From: Pseudomonas yangonensis
Lineage (GTDB): Bacteria; Pseudomonadota; Gammaproteobacteria; Pseudomonadales; Pseudomonadaceae
Reading direction: 5' to 3'
Length of the DNA stretch: 64,000 nucleotides
NCBI RefSeq assembly: GCF_009932725.1
Contig: NZ_BLJU01000002.1
Coordinates: 1 to 64,000, forward strand
Shown: positions 52,347-61,325 of the stretch, one piece after another
Position numbering within the stretch: position 1 is the first letter of the stretch
Layout of the letters: every line of letters begins with the position of its first letter
Made by a program: the position numbers and the translations under genes
The notes under the pieces: model-generated
What the model was told of the DNA's origin: nothing
What the model saw: the letters and a program-made list of their open reading frames with translations, nothing else
The model's database searches: none

Positions 52347-55064
52347 TCAGACCGCCTGCGGATGCAGGTGATAGCGCCGCACCACCCATTTCTCCAGCTC
52401 TGCCAAGGCAAATAGCGCCAGGCCCGCCAGCAGCACCCGCAGCCATTGCTCCAGGCTCATGCCGACCGAGCCGAATACGCCTTGCAGCGGCGGCGCGTAG
52501 GTGAACAGCCCCTGCAGCACCAGACACAGGGTGATGGTCAGCAGTACCGCTCGGTTGCCCAGCAGGGCTTCGCGGCTGAGCACCGAGCCGAACAGGCTGC
52601 GGCAGTTGAGCAGGTAGAAGATCTCGCACATAACCACGGCGTTGACCGCCACGGTCCTTGCACTGCCCAGGTCGTTGCCAAGCTGCAGTTCCCACAGGAA
52701 CAGGGCTATGCCGGCACCGGCGATGAGCACCGAGATCATCACCACCCGCCAGACGAAGAAGCCGGACAGTAGAGGCTCGTTCGGCGCCCGCGGAGCGCGG
52801 TTCATAAGGCCGCGCTCGCTGGGCTCGAACGCCAGCGCCAGACCCAGGGTGCTGGAGGTGACCATGTTGATCCACAGCACCTGCGCCGGTGTCAGCGGCA
52901 GCATCACCTGGAACAGGATGGCGAAAATCACGATCAGCGCCTGGCCGCCGTTGGTGGGCAGGGCGAAGAGGATGAATTTCTTCAGGTTGTCGTAGATCGC
53001 CCGACCCTCGCGCACGGCGCCGGCGATGGAGGCGAAATTGTCGTCGGCCAGCACCACTTCGGCCGCTTCCTTGGCCGCTTCGGTGCCCTTCAGGCCCATA
53101 GCGACGCCTACATCGGCGCGTTTCAGGGCCGGCGCATCGTTGACTCCGTCACCGGTCATGGCCACCACCTGGCCGCTGTCCTGCATGTTCTGCACCAGGC
53201 GCAGCTTGTGCTCCGGGCTGGCCCGAGCGAATACCTCGACGCCGGGCAGCACCTCGCGCAGGCGGCGGTCATCGAGCAGCTCCAGCTCGGCGCCGGTCAG
53301 CGCCGGCAGGCCGACGCCGATGCCCAGTTGCGCGCCGATGGCGCGTGCGGTTTCGGCGTGATCGCCGGTGATCATCTTCACTCGAATGCCGGCGCGCTGG
53401 CATTCGGCCACGGCGGCGATGGCTTCTTCCCTAGGCGGGTCGATGATGCCGACCAGGGCCAGCAGCGTCAGCCCATCCTCCACGTCGGCGAAGTTCAGCG
53501 TGCGCTGTTCAGCCGGTGCGGCCTTGCTGGCCAGGGCCAGCAGGCGCAGCCCACGGGCGGCCAGGTCGGTGGCCTGGCGTCGCCAGTAATCGGCGTCCAG
53601 TGGCACGCTGCCGCCGTCTGCGCTGCGCTGGCTGGAGCACATCTCCAGCACGCGCTCCGGAGCGCCCTTCAGATAGATCAGACCATGGCCGGTGTGATCG
53701 TGATGCAGGGTCGCCATGAAGCGATGCTCGGACTCGAACGGAATCGCGTCGCTGCGTGGCAACTGCATCTGCAGGCTGTGAATATCGAGGCCGCTTTTCA
53801 GTGCCAGAGTCAGCAGCGCGCCTTCGGTGGGGTCGCCGTGCAACAGCCAGTGGCCGGCTTCGTTCTGATGCAGGCGGGCGTCGTTGCACAGTTGCGCGGC
53901 GCGGGCGATCTCCAGCAGGTCGGCGTCGGGCTCGTGCAGCGTGCCGTCCTGGTGGAAGGCTCCTTCCGGGGCGTAGCCAACACCGGAGACATCGAGAACG
54001 CGGCTGGCGCTGACCACGCGCTGCACCGTCATCTCGTTGCGGGTCAGGGTGCCGGTCTTGTCCGAGCAGATCACCGTCACCGAACCCAGGGTTTCCACCG
54101 CCGGCAGGCGCCGTACGATGGCGTTGTGACCAGCCATGCGCTGCACGCCGAGGGCCAGAATCACCGTCATGATCGCCGGCAGCCCTTCAGGGATGGCCGC
54201 TGCGGTCAGGGCCACCACCATCATGAACATGTCGCCGGGGTTCTGACCGTTCCACAGAATGCCGAGGACGAAGGTGGCGAAGGCCAGGATCAGGATGATC
54301 ACCGCCAGCCAGCGGCTGAATTGTTCGATCTGCCGCAGCAGCGGGGTCGACAGCGCCTGAACCTGTTGCAGCATGGCGCCGATGCGCCCCAGTTCGGTGT
54401 CGGCGCCGGTGGCCACCACCACGCCGGTGGCCTGGCCGCTGCTGACCAGCGTGCCGGAATAGGCCATGCAGCGACGGTCACCGAGTGCGGCGTCGAGGCT
54501 GCAGTGGGCTACGGATTTTTCCACCGGGACCGATTCGCCGGTCAGTGCGGCTTCCTCCACCAGCAGGTTCTTCACGCCGAGCAGGCGCAGATCGGCCGGC
54601 ACCTTGTCGCCGGATACCAGCAACACGACGTCGCCGGGCACCAGGTGTTCGGCATCGATTTCGTGGCGTTCGCCGCCGCGCAGCACCATGGCGTGAGGCG
54701 AGAGCATGTTGCGGATGGCGTCCAGCGCATTCTCCGCCTTGCCTTCCTGGATGAAGCCGATGATCACGTTGATCAGCACCGCGGCGAGAATTACCGAGGT
54801 GTCGATCCAATGGCCGAGCAGGGCGGTGATCAGCGCGGCCACCAGCATCAGATAGAGCAGCACGTTGTGAAACTGATAGAGCAGGCGCAGCAGCGGCCCA
54901 CGGCGTTGCGGTGGTGGCAGGCGGTTGGCGCCATGGCGCTGCAGACGTCGTTCGGCTTCGGCCTGGCTGAGGCCGCTGGCGCTGCTGTGCTGCGCCTCGA
55001 GCGCCTGTTGTGCAGTCAAACCGTGCCAGGCGTGGTCACTATCTACAGAGGGTGAGCCGGACAT
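52347..55064 (-). CDS. Cation-transporting P-type ATPase
   Basis: A 905-residue P-type ATPase of the P2 (calcium/monovalent-cation-like) type. LTGESVPVEK is the actuator motif, CSDKTGTLTRNEM holds the phosphorylated Asp, MTGDGVNDAPALKRADVGVAMG is the hinge motif, and a six-helix C-terminal membrane domain follows. ATG 55064 has AAGGAG eight bases upstream; the open frame to 55223 is not used. The ion is uncertain. It is divergent from a universal stress protein with an Anr-like box between; P. aeruginosa has an Anr-controlled P-type ATPase as I recall. Confidence 0.92.
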   Translation of the reverse strand: MSGSPSVDSDHAWHGLTAQQALEAQHSSASGLSQAEAERRLQRHGANRLPPPQRRGPLLRLLYQFHNVLLYLMLVAALITALLGHWIDTSVILAAVLINVIIGFIQEGKAENALDAIRNMLSPHAMVLRGGERHEIDAEHLVPGDVVLLVSGDKVPADLRLLGVKNLLVEEAALTGESVPVEKSVAHCSLDAALGDRRCMAYSGTLVSSGQATGVVVATGADTELGRIGAMLQQVQALSTPLLRQIEQFSRWLAVIILILAFATFVLGILWNGQNPGDMFMMVVALTAAAIPEGLPAIMTVILALGVQRMAGHNAIVRRLPAVETLGSVTVICSDKTGTLTRNEMTVQRVVSASRVLDVSGVGYAPEGAFHQDGTLHEPDADLLEIARAAQLCNDARLHQNEAGHWLLHGDPTEGALLTLALKSGLDIHSLQMQLPRSDAIPFESEHRFMATLHHDHTGHGLIYLKGAPERVLEMCSSQRSADGGSVPLDADYWRRQATDLAARGLRLLALASKAAPAEQRTLNFADVEDGLTLLALVGIIDPPREEAIAAVAECQRAGIRVKMITGDHAETARAIGAQLGIGVGLPALTGAELELLDDRRLREVLPGVEVFARASPEHKLRLVQNMQDSGQVVAMTGDGVNDAPALKRADVGVAMGLKGTEAAKEAAEVVLADDNFASIAGAVREGRAIYDNLKKFILFALPTNGGQALIVIFAILFQVMLPLTPAQVLWINMVTSSTLGLALAFEPSERGLMNRAPRAPNEPLLSGFFVWRVVMISVLIAGAGIALFLWELQLGNDLGSARTVAVNAVVMCEIFYLLNCRSLFGSVLSREALLGNRAVLLTITLCLVLQGLFTYAPPLQGVFGSVGMSLEQWLRVLLAGLALFALAELEKWVVRRYHLHPQAV

Positions 55065-55140
55065 GGACGCATCTCCTTCGGCGAGTCGGGTGATCTCACG
55101 GGCTTTCCTGGCAACCCTAGAGCGCTTTGCTGCGCTGTGC

Positions 55141-55154
55141 CTGACCTGCATCAA
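55141..55154. promoter_or_regulatory. Second Anr/Fnr-like box (usp / P-type ATPase)
   Basis: TTGAT-GCAG-GTCAG on the minus strand (CTGAC-CTGC-ATCAA on plus), the same two half-sites as the arcD box. It is centred about 30 bases upstream of a -10-like TTGAAT at 55177-55182, placing it near -41.5 for the plus-strand stress protein. A weaker -10 (TAGGGT) exists for the ATPase on the other side. Confidence 0.6.
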
Positions 55155-55215
55155 GGAGTGGACCGGCAGGAGCGGCTTGAATGTAACTCGGTGTGAATCC
55201 CATGGAGGAAACGAG

Positions 55216-56064
55216 ATGATCAAGATTCTGGTAGCGACCGACCTGTCCGAGCGTTCGGCGCACGCGGTGCAACGCGCCGTACAACTGATCCGTCGCCAGG
55301 GTGGCGGCGAATGGAGCCTGCTGCATGTGATCGACGACGATGCGCCGGCGGCGCACGTGCAGCGTCAGGTGCAACAGGCAGAAACGCTGTTGCAGGCGCA
55401 GGCCGAGCGCCTTGGCGAACAGGCCGGCAGCGTGCCGCGGGTGATCGTGGCCACCGGCGAGGCCGCCACTCTGATCGTCGAAGGTGCCCAGGGCATGGGC
55501 GCCGATCTGCTGGTGGTGGGGGCCCATCGCAAGTCGGCATTGCGTGATTTCTTCGTCGGCACCACGCTCGAACGCGTTGTGCGCAGCAGCCATCTGCCGG
55601 TGCTGCGGGTCAATGGTCCGGTGACCCACGAGTACCGTCACGCGCTACTGGCGATGGACCTGTCGCGCACCTCGCAACACGCCCTCAAACGCGCACGCGA
55701 CCTGGGTCTGGCGAGCCTGGACAACCTGCATGTGGCCAGCGCGGTTGAGCCGCTGGCAGCGGGGGCGATGATGGAGGCGGGTATCAGCGCCGAAGTGATG
55801 GAGAACCAGCGCAAGCTGCTGCGTGAGCAACTGGTGGAGCGTCTGGATGCAGTCGGCGCGACGCTGAGCCACGAGCGCCTGCTGGTGCAGATCGGATCGC
55901 CCGAAGGGGTGATCGGTGAGGCCTTGCGTCAGTCCGGTGCCGATCTGCTGGTACTCGGCACCCATGCCCGTGAGGGCGTCTCGCGCTTCTTCCTGGGCAG
56001 CGTGGCCAGCCGCCTGTTGGGTACGCTCGACAGCGATGCCTTGATCGTGCCGCCGGCTGGCTGA
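55216..56064 (+). CDS. Tandem universal stress protein
   Basis: A 282-residue protein with two UspA domains (about 1-140 and 145-282). Each has the C-terminal phosphate-loop pattern (GAHRKSALRDFFVGTTLE; GTHAREGVSRFFLGSVASR) of ATP-binding Usp proteins. ATG 55216 has GGAGG upstream. In P. aeruginosa the Usp gene beside olsA is one of several under Anr control that aid anaerobic survival; the Anr-like box here agrees. Confidence 0.92.
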   Translation: MIKILVATDLSERSAHAVQRAVQLIRRQGGGEWSLLHVIDDDAPAAHVQRQVQQAETLLQAQAERLGEQAGSVPRVIVATGEAATLIVEGAQGMGADLLVVGAHRKSALRDFFVGTTLERVVRSSHLPVLRVNGPVTHEYRHALLAMDLSRTSQHALKRARDLGLASLDNLHVASAVEPLAAGAMMEAGISAEVMENQRKLLREQLVERLDAVGATLSHERLLVQIGSPEGVIGEALRQSGADLLVLGTHAREGVSRFFLGSVASRLLGTLDSDALIVPPAG

Positions 56065-56077
56065 ACGGCTATGGCCT

Positions 56078-56134
56078 GTAGCCTGGATGAAATCCAGGGA
56101 GCCCTTGCAAAGCCCCGGATTGCATCCGGGCTAC
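56078..56134. repeat. REP inverted pair between usp and olsA
   Basis: GTAGCCTGGATGAAATCC (56078-56095) and GGATTGCATCCGGGCTAC (56117-56134) are facing copies of the family seen at 5170 and 36787. They lie between two convergent genes, 14 bases past the usp stop and 8 bases from the olsA stop. Confidence 0.8.
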
Positions 56135-56142
56135 GCGGTGGA

Positions 56143-56925
56143 TCAGGCGGCTTCGGCTTCGGTCGGCACCATGGCGGGCGTTTCCAGCTGCAAGGCGCAG
56201 GCGATTGCGGCCTGGCTGTGCCGGGCCAGTTCGTTGCGGCTGCGTGATTCGCTGGAAATCGGCTCAAGCAGGTGGATCTCCACCTCGCAGGCGGAACTGG
56301 AAAGCAGGCGCAGCAGGTGCGAGAGCATGTCATCGTCGCCCACGAAAGGCGCCACTGGGCAGGGCTGACCATCGCGCAGGTAGCGGATGGCCACGGGCTG
56401 TACGGCCACGCCACTGTCGATGGCGCTGCTCAGCAAACGGCCGTGGAAGGTGCGCAGGGCCAGGCCATCGGTGGTAGTGCCTTCAGGGAAGATCAGCAGG
56501 TGATGGCCCTGCTGCAGGTGACGGGTGAGCTGCTGGCCGACCTGGCCGCTGTCGCCCGCGCCGCGACGGATGAACAGCGTACCGCCCTTGTGCGCCAGCC
56601 AGCCGGCAACTGGCCAGGCGCGCACTTCCGCCTTGGACAGGAAGGACAGCGGCTGCAGGGCGCCGAGCAGGGGAATGTCGGTCCATGACACATGGTTGGC
56701 GACCCACAGCATCGGCTTTTCGGGCAACTCGCCTTCGACCCGCACGCGAAACGGCAGCGCACCACCCAGGCGTGCCAGGAACCAACGCGTCAGGCGCTGG
56801 CGCAGCGGCATCAGGTCGTGCCGTACCACGCGTTCGCACAGGCTGACGACGCCGGCCAGCAGGGTGCCGAAGGCGATGACCAGGGCCAGGTGGAACAGGC
56901 GTAGGGATAGACGCAGTCTGGCCAT
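56143..56925 (-). CDS. olsA: Lyso-ornithine-lipid O-acyltransferase
   Basis: A 260-residue PlsC-type membrane acyltransferase. An N-terminal hydrophobic helix (LFHLALVIAFGTLLAGVVSL) precedes NHVSWTD (HX4D) and FPEGTTTDG. The frame is open upstream to 57231 through sequence overlapping olsB, but the ATG at 56925 begins the conserved domain. OlsA adds the second acyl chain to lyso-ornithine lipid; the adjacent olsB makes the specific call likely over a general 1-acyl-glycerol-phosphate acyltransferase. Confidence 0.9.
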   Translation of the reverse strand: MARLRLSLRLFHLALVIAFGTLLAGVVSLCERVVRHDLMPLRQRLTRWFLARLGGALPFRVRVEGELPEKPMLWVANHVSWTDIPLLGALQPLSFLSKAEVRAWPVAGWLAHKGGTLFIRRGAGDSGQVGQQLTRHLQQGHHLLIFPEGTTTDGLALRTFHGRLLSSAIDSGVAVQPVAIRYLRDGQPCPVAPFVGDDDMLSHLLRLLSSSACEVEIHLLEPISSESRSRNELARHSQAAIACALQLETPAMVPTEAEAA

Positions 56926-57016
56926 CGAGGCCTCCGGTTGAAAGCAGGTGCCGGCATTATCCACGGGTTTCGCCGTTTGGCCATTAGCGGCAGTCATGTC
57001 GCTCCTGCAACCGGGT

Positions 57017-57748
57017 TCAGACTGCGGCCTTGAAGTGCCGGGCGTAACGCGGGCACAGCTCGTCGCGCTTGAGCAGGATGAACACGTCGGCCACCTGGAA
57101 GTCCCTGTCCCAGCAGGGTTCGCCGCAGATCTTCGCGCCCAGGCGCATGTAGGCCTTGAGCAGCGGCGGCATTTCGGCGATGACGTTGCCCGGCAGATCC
57201 AGCTGCGGCAGTGGGTGCTTGGGTTCGGCACGCAGGTGCTCGGTGCACAGGTAGCGCTCGCGCAGGCGCTGCATCACGGCATGGGCCTGGATGCCGCCGT
57301 CCTGCATGGAGATGCTGGCGCAGCCCATCAGGTAGCGATAGCCGCCCTCGTTGAGCACTTCGGCCAGTTCGCTCCAGAGCACGGCGATGGTGGCGCCGTT
57401 GCGGTAGGCGATATCGACGCAGGTGCGGCCGATCTCCAGCACCGGGCCTTCGAGGCCGGCCAGGCCGTGCAGAGCGAATTCCTCTTCGCTGTAATAGCGC
57501 CCCAGGCCTGCGGCGGCCTGGTGGTCGAGCAGGCGGGTGGTGGCTACCAACTGGCCGCTTTCCAGGTCACGCACGCCGATATGGCGGCAGTGGATATCGT
57601 AGTCGTCCATGTCCAGACCCAGTTCGGCGCCGTTGAGCTTGGCGTCGAATTCTGCGCTGAACACGCGATAGCGCAAGGCCTGAGCTTCACGCAGGGCGGC
57701 GGGGCCTTGCAGGCGTTCGGCCTGCAGACGGCGAGCGTTTTGAGTCAT
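57017..57748 (-). CDS. olsB: L-ornithine N-alpha-acyltransferase
   Basis: A 243-residue GNAT-like acyltransferase. [18 protein letters not shown], the EIGRTCVD segment and [14 protein letters not shown] are typical of OlsB. It transfers a 3-hydroxyacyl chain from ACP to the alpha-amino group of ornithine, the first step of phosphate-free ornithine lipids, which pseudomonads make under phosphate starvation. It precedes olsA by 91 bases on the same strand. I did not find a clear Pho box upstream. Confidence 0.93.
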   Translation of the reverse strand: MTQNARRLQAERLQGPAALREAQALRYRVFSAEFDAKLNGAELGLDMDDYDIHCRHIGVRDLESGQLVATTRLLDHQAAAGLGRYYSEEEFALHGLAGLEGPVLEIGRTCVDIAYRNGATIAVLWSELAEVLNEGGYRYLMGCASISMQDGGIQAHAVMQRLRERYLCTEHLRAEPKHPLPQLDLPGNVIAEMPPLLKAYMRLGAKICGEPCWDRDFQVADVFILLKRDELCPRYARHFKAAV

Positions 57749-57895
57749 GCCAGATCCTCCGTGTGCCGGCTGGGTGCTTGCAGCCGGTCGATCTTGTTGG
57801 GCAAGCTCAGGCTAGGTAGCTGCGGTGTCACCACCGTGAAGCTTTTTTGATGCTTGTGTGACGGCAGTCGGAAGCTGCCCACGAGGAGAGCCGCG

Positions 57896-58786
57896 ATGCC
57901 CTGGTCGAGCCTGTTTCAGCCCATCGAGCGTCTGACTGCCGAAGCCGGGCTGGAGGATTGGTATGCACGTCTGCTGGCGCGACTGGGCGGCACGCCGCAG
58001 CCTTTCGAGCTCGCTTTGCTGGGCGGTCTGCAGGCGGCCACGCCGGGCCTGGCCTTTCTTGCCGGCTATCAGGCGGCGCTGCGCATGCTCTGGCCGGCGG
58101 CGCCCTGGACGGCCGGCGCGCTGTGCGTAACGGAGAGTCGCAGCACGCGACCTGCCGACATGACCACGCGCATCGAAGGCCTGCAGATCAGCGGTCGCAA
58201 GGATTTCGTCACCGCCGCCGAATGCGCCGACTGGCTGCTGGTGGCGGCGCGCGAGGAGGGCGAGGGACAACCGCCACGCCTTGCCCTGGGTGTGGTGCGC
58301 CAGGGGGCACCGGGCGTGCGTATCGAGCCACTGCCTGCGCTGCCGTTGATGCCGGACATCGGCCATGCGCGACTGCATCTGCAGCAGGCGCAGAGCGAGC
58401 GCCTGGCCGGCGATGGTTGGGACGACTACGTGAAACCCTTTCGAACCCTGGAGGACGTGCACGTGCTCACAGCGGTGAGCGCCTGGCTGTTCGGCATCGG
58501 CCGTGAATGTAACTGGCCGGACGCCTTGCTCTTGCGTCTGCAGGCGCTGCTCGCCGGGTGCGCCGAGGTGGCGCGGCAGGCGCCCAATGCGCCGACCACA
58601 CACTTGCTGCTGGCCGGCCTTTTCGCGGAGCAGCAGGCCTTGGCCGACGAGGTCGAGGCCGCTCTGGCGACCGGGCCGACGCATTGGGCGGAACTGTGGC
58701 GGCGTGACAGGGGCTTGCTGCGTATTGCCGAGGCGGCGCGCGCTAAACGCCTGGAGAAAGCGCGGCAGATTGTCGCCGGCTGTTGA
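57896..58786 (+). CDS. Acyl-CoA-dehydrogenase-like protein
   Basis: A 296-residue protein resembling a shortened acyl-CoA dehydrogenase: TAGALCVTESRSTRPADMTTRIEGLQISGRKDFVTAAECADWLLVAARE matches the central beta domain, with a helical C-terminal part. The family is usually about 380 residues, and the catalytic glutamate region is not obvious, so it may be a non-catalytic or divergent member. ATG 57896 has GAGGAG upstream. It is divergent from olsBA. Confidence 0.72.
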   Translation: MPWSSLFQPIERLTAEAGLEDWYARLLARLGGTPQPFELALLGGLQAATPGLAFLAGYQAALRMLWPAAPWTAGALCVTESRSTRPADMTTRIEGLQISGRKDFVTAAECADWLLVAAREEGEGQPPRLALGVVRQGAPGVRIEPLPALPLMPDIGHARLHLQQAQSERLAGDGWDDYVKPFRTLEDVHVLTAVSAWLFGIGRECNWPDALLLRLQALLAGCAEVARQAPNAPTTHLLLAGLFAEQQALADEVEAALATGPTHWAELWRRDRGLLRIAEAARAKRLEKARQIVAGC

Positions 58787-58852
58787 TCCATATCAGTACC
58801 GGCTGGCTGAGGCGCGCATAAGGTTGCCTGGTGAATCATCCAAGAGGTTTCC

Positions 58853-59638
58853 ATGCGCCGCGAGCCCATCGTGCTGTTCGATAACGGCAGCCACCAATGC
58901 CTGATGTTCGATGACCTGGTCAGCGGCGAAGGCGTGCAGTCCAACCAGTTTCTGATCACCGACAACGAGCAGTATCTGCTGCTCGATCCGGGTGGCGACC
59001 TGACCTACACACCGCTGTCGCTGGAGCTGTCCAAGCATATTCCGGTGCAGGATCTGACCTACATCTTCGCCTCGCACCAGGACCCTGACATCATCGCCTC
59101 GCTGGACAAGTGGCTGCTGCACACCCGCGCGCGGGTGATCTGCTCCAAGCTGTGGGCGCGCTTTCTGCCGCACCTGACGGCCAACTACCTGGTGCTGAGC
59201 CGCGGCATCAACACCTTCGACCGCATCATCGCCCTGCCTGATCGCGGCCAGAGCATTCCGCTCGGCAAATGCTCGCTCAAGGCCGTGCCGGCGCACTTTC
59301 TGCACTCGGTGGGCAACTTCCAGGTGTACGACCCGGTGAGCAAGATCCTCTTCTCCGGCGACATGGGCGCCTCGATGGTCGACGACGCTACGCCGGTGCG
59401 CGATTTCGTCAACCACGTGCCGAACATGGAGGGCTTCCATCGCCGCTACATGGCCGGCAACAAGGCCTGCCGCCTGTGGGCGGCGATGGTGCGCGAAATG
59501 GATGTGGAAATGATCGTGCCGCAGCACGGCCGGCCCTTCGTCGGCGCGGAAATGATCAGCGCCTTTCTCTACTGGATCGAGAACCTCGAATGCGGTCTCG
59601 ATCTGATGGGGCCCGAGGATTATCAACTGCCCAAGTAA
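58853..59638 (+). CDS. ODP-type (oxygen-binding di-iron) metallo-beta-lactamase-fold protein
   Basis: A 261-residue MBL-fold protein. ASHQDPDIIASL replaces the usual HxHxDH with the H-Q-D-P-D form typical of oxygen-binding di-iron proteins; AHFLHSVGNF, FSGDMGAS and PQHGRPFVG supply the other metal ligands. Related domains in chemotaxis and flavodiiron proteins bind O2 or reduce NO/O2. It has no flavodoxin domain, so a sensing or standalone role is inferred. Located 66 bases after the acyl-CoA-dehydrogenase-like gene. Confidence 0.85.
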   Translation: MRREPIVLFDNGSHQCLMFDDLVSGEGVQSNQFLITDNEQYLLLDPGGDLTYTPLSLELSKHIPVQDLTYIFASHQDPDIIASLDKWLLHTRARVICSKLWARFLPHLTANYLVLSRGINTFDRIIALPDRGQSIPLGKCSLKAVPAHFLHSVGNFQVYDPVSKILFSGDMGASMVDDATPVRDFVNHVPNMEGFHRRYMAGNKACRLWAAMVREMDVEMIVPQHGRPFVGAEMISAFLYWIENLECGLDLMGPEDYQLPK

Positions 59639-59746
59639 CGGCAGAGGCGCGCTGCCCGAAAGAGCCGCGGAGATGGCGCAACAGGCCCTTCAAGCCGTCA
59701 TCTTCGCCATGCTAGGGTGCGCCACGATTTCTGATCGAGGCCGCCC

Positions 59747-60865
59747 ATGCCCACTTCCTTGCTTCGCCGACTGAGCCTGGCGCTCGCTCTCAGCCTGGCT
59801 GCCAGCGCCGCTCTGGCGGAAACCTGGCCGCAACCCGACTGGCAGAGCCAACCCCGTATCGACAGCGCCGCGCTGGCCGAACTGGAGCAGTACGCCTTTC
59901 CCGAGCGCGATGACGTCGAGCGCACGGGCGTGCGTACCGATGCCCTGCTGGTGATACGCGACGGGCAGATCGTCTACGAGCGCTACGCCGAGCCCACCAC
60001 GGCGCAGACCGCACACCTGACCTGGTCGATGGCCAAGAGTCTGCTCGCCACCACCCTCGGTGTGGCCTATGGCGAAGGGCGCTTCAAGCTCGATGCGCCG
60101 GCCGCGCAGTACTACCCGGCGATGGCCGAGCATGCGCAGATCAAGATCGGCCACCTGCTCAACTGGGCCTCGGGCCTGGCCTGGGAGGAAGACTACGAAT
60201 ACGCGCCGCTGAAATCCTCGGTGGTGGCCATGCTCTATACCCGTGGCCGCGCCGACATGGCCGCGTTCACCGCCGCACATGAGACCGATGCCGCGCCTGG
60301 CGTGCGCTTCCGTTACTCCAGTGGCGACAGCAATGTGCTGGCTGCCGCGTTGCGCGGCATGGTTGGCGACCAGGCTTATGCCGATTATCCCTGGACGGCG
60401 CTGTTCGAGCCGCTGGGCATCACCAGCGCGACCTGGGAGCGCGATGCCAGCGGCACCTTCGTCGCCTCGTCCTATGCCTACCTGAGCGCGCGTGACCTGG
60501 CCCGGGTCGGCCTGCTGATGCAGCGCGGCGGACGTTGGGGCGAGCGCCAGTTGCTGCCGACGGCCTGGGTCGATTTCGTCTCCACGCCGTTTGCCGGTTA
60601 TCAGCCACAGCATTTCGCACCGGGCGACGCGGTGCCGGGCGGGCACTGGTGGCTCAATGCCGAGTTGCCGGGCGCCGCGCGGCCCTGGCCGGATGCGCCG
60701 GCCGACACCATCGCCGCGCTGGGCCACTGGGGGCAGGGGTTGTACGTGATGCCGCAGGAGAAGCTGGTGGTGGTGCGCTACGCCGATGACCGCGACCGCA
60801 GTTTCCAGCACAACGAATTGCTCAAACGCGTGCAGGCGGCCTTCGCCACGGAGGTGCAGCCATGA
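59747..60865 (+). CDS. Beta-lactamase-family serine hydrolase
   Basis: A 372-residue exported hydrolase. The signal peptide is LLRRLSLALALSLAASAALA (cleavage about residue 24). The nucleophile motif SxxK is TWSMAKSLLATTLG, and YSSGDSN supplies the second motif. Fold relatives include class C beta-lactamases, esterases and the 6-aminohexanoate-dimer hydrolase NylB. The substrate cannot be read. Its stop overlaps the next small gene by four bases. Confidence 0.88.
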   Translation: MPTSLLRRLSLALALSLAASAALAETWPQPDWQSQPRIDSAALAELEQYAFPERDDVERTGVRTDALLVIRDGQIVYERYAEPTTAQTAHLTWSMAKSLLATTLGVAYGEGRFKLDAPAAQYYPAMAEHAQIKIGHLLNWASGLAWEEDYEYAPLKSSVVAMLYTRGRADMAAFTAAHETDAAPGVRFRYSSGDSNVLAAALRGMVGDQAYADYPWTALFEPLGITSATWERDASGTFVASSYAYLSARDLARVGLLMQRGGRWGERQLLPTAWVDFVSTPFAGYQPQHFAPGDAVPGGHWWLNAELPGAARPWPDAPADTIAALGHWGQGLYVMPQEKLVVVRYADDRDRSFQHNELLKRVQAAFATEVQP

Positions 60866-61182
60866 TTCGTCGTCACCCGATCCTCAGCATGCTGGCGCTG
60901 CTGCTGATCCTGCTGCTGGCCTGGGCCTGGCCGAACCGCGCGCATCTGGCGGCGTTTCCCGACATCATCGGTGCCTACACGGCCAAGGAGTATTGCTCCT
61001 GCCGTTACGTCAGTGGTAACCCGGCGGCCTATTGCGAGGGCTATGTGAAGCAGTACGTGCCGATCAGCAGCCTGCTCGATGACGAGAACGCCAGGCGCGT
61101 GACCGCCAGCGGGCTGGGCCGCACCCACAGCGCGGTATGGCTGGGCGAGCGGCAGGGCTGCCAGTTGTTGCCGAACGAGTAG
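60862..61182 (+). CDS. Small membrane-anchored cysteine-containing protein
   Basis: A 106-residue protein with an N-terminal anchor (HPILSMLALLLILLLAWAW, about 5-23) and a periplasmic-type domain with four cysteines (EYCSCRYV, AAYCEGYV, RQGCQLL), suggesting disulfides or a metal site. It overlaps the serine hydrolase gene by ATGA and is probably co-translated with it. I do not recognise the family; a partner or modulator of the hydrolase is a guess from linkage. Confidence 0.78.
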   Translation: MIRRHPILSMLALLLILLLAWAWPNRAHLAAFPDIIGAYTAKEYCSCRYVSGNPAAYCEGYVKQYVPISSLLDDENARRVTASGLGRTHSAVWLGERQGCQLLPNE

Positions 61183-61189
61183 AGCCGGC

Positions 61190-61252
61190 CCTCTCCCCCC
61201 CAACCCCTCTCCACCAGGCGTGCCCCCATAAAATTAATAGGAGAGGGGAGCC
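61190..61252. repeat. REP-like CCCTCTCCC / GGAGAGGGG hairpin
   Basis: CCCTCTCCCC and CCCCTCTCC runs at 61190-61212 face AGGAGAGGGGAG at about 61239-61250. This is the same family as near 5240 and 36881, located between the small cysteine protein gene and yceI. Confidence 0.65.
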
Positions 61253-61325
61253 AGGCGCGTCTTGCTTTGCAACGCCGGCCTTGGCGACTATCGTTGCCGC
61301 CTGGTCATGCCTTTATCGAGTTTTC

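Noticed and set aside
53208-55055. 615-codon plus-strand ORF opposite the P-type ATPase
   Set aside because: Antisense to a gene with all P-type ATPase motifs.
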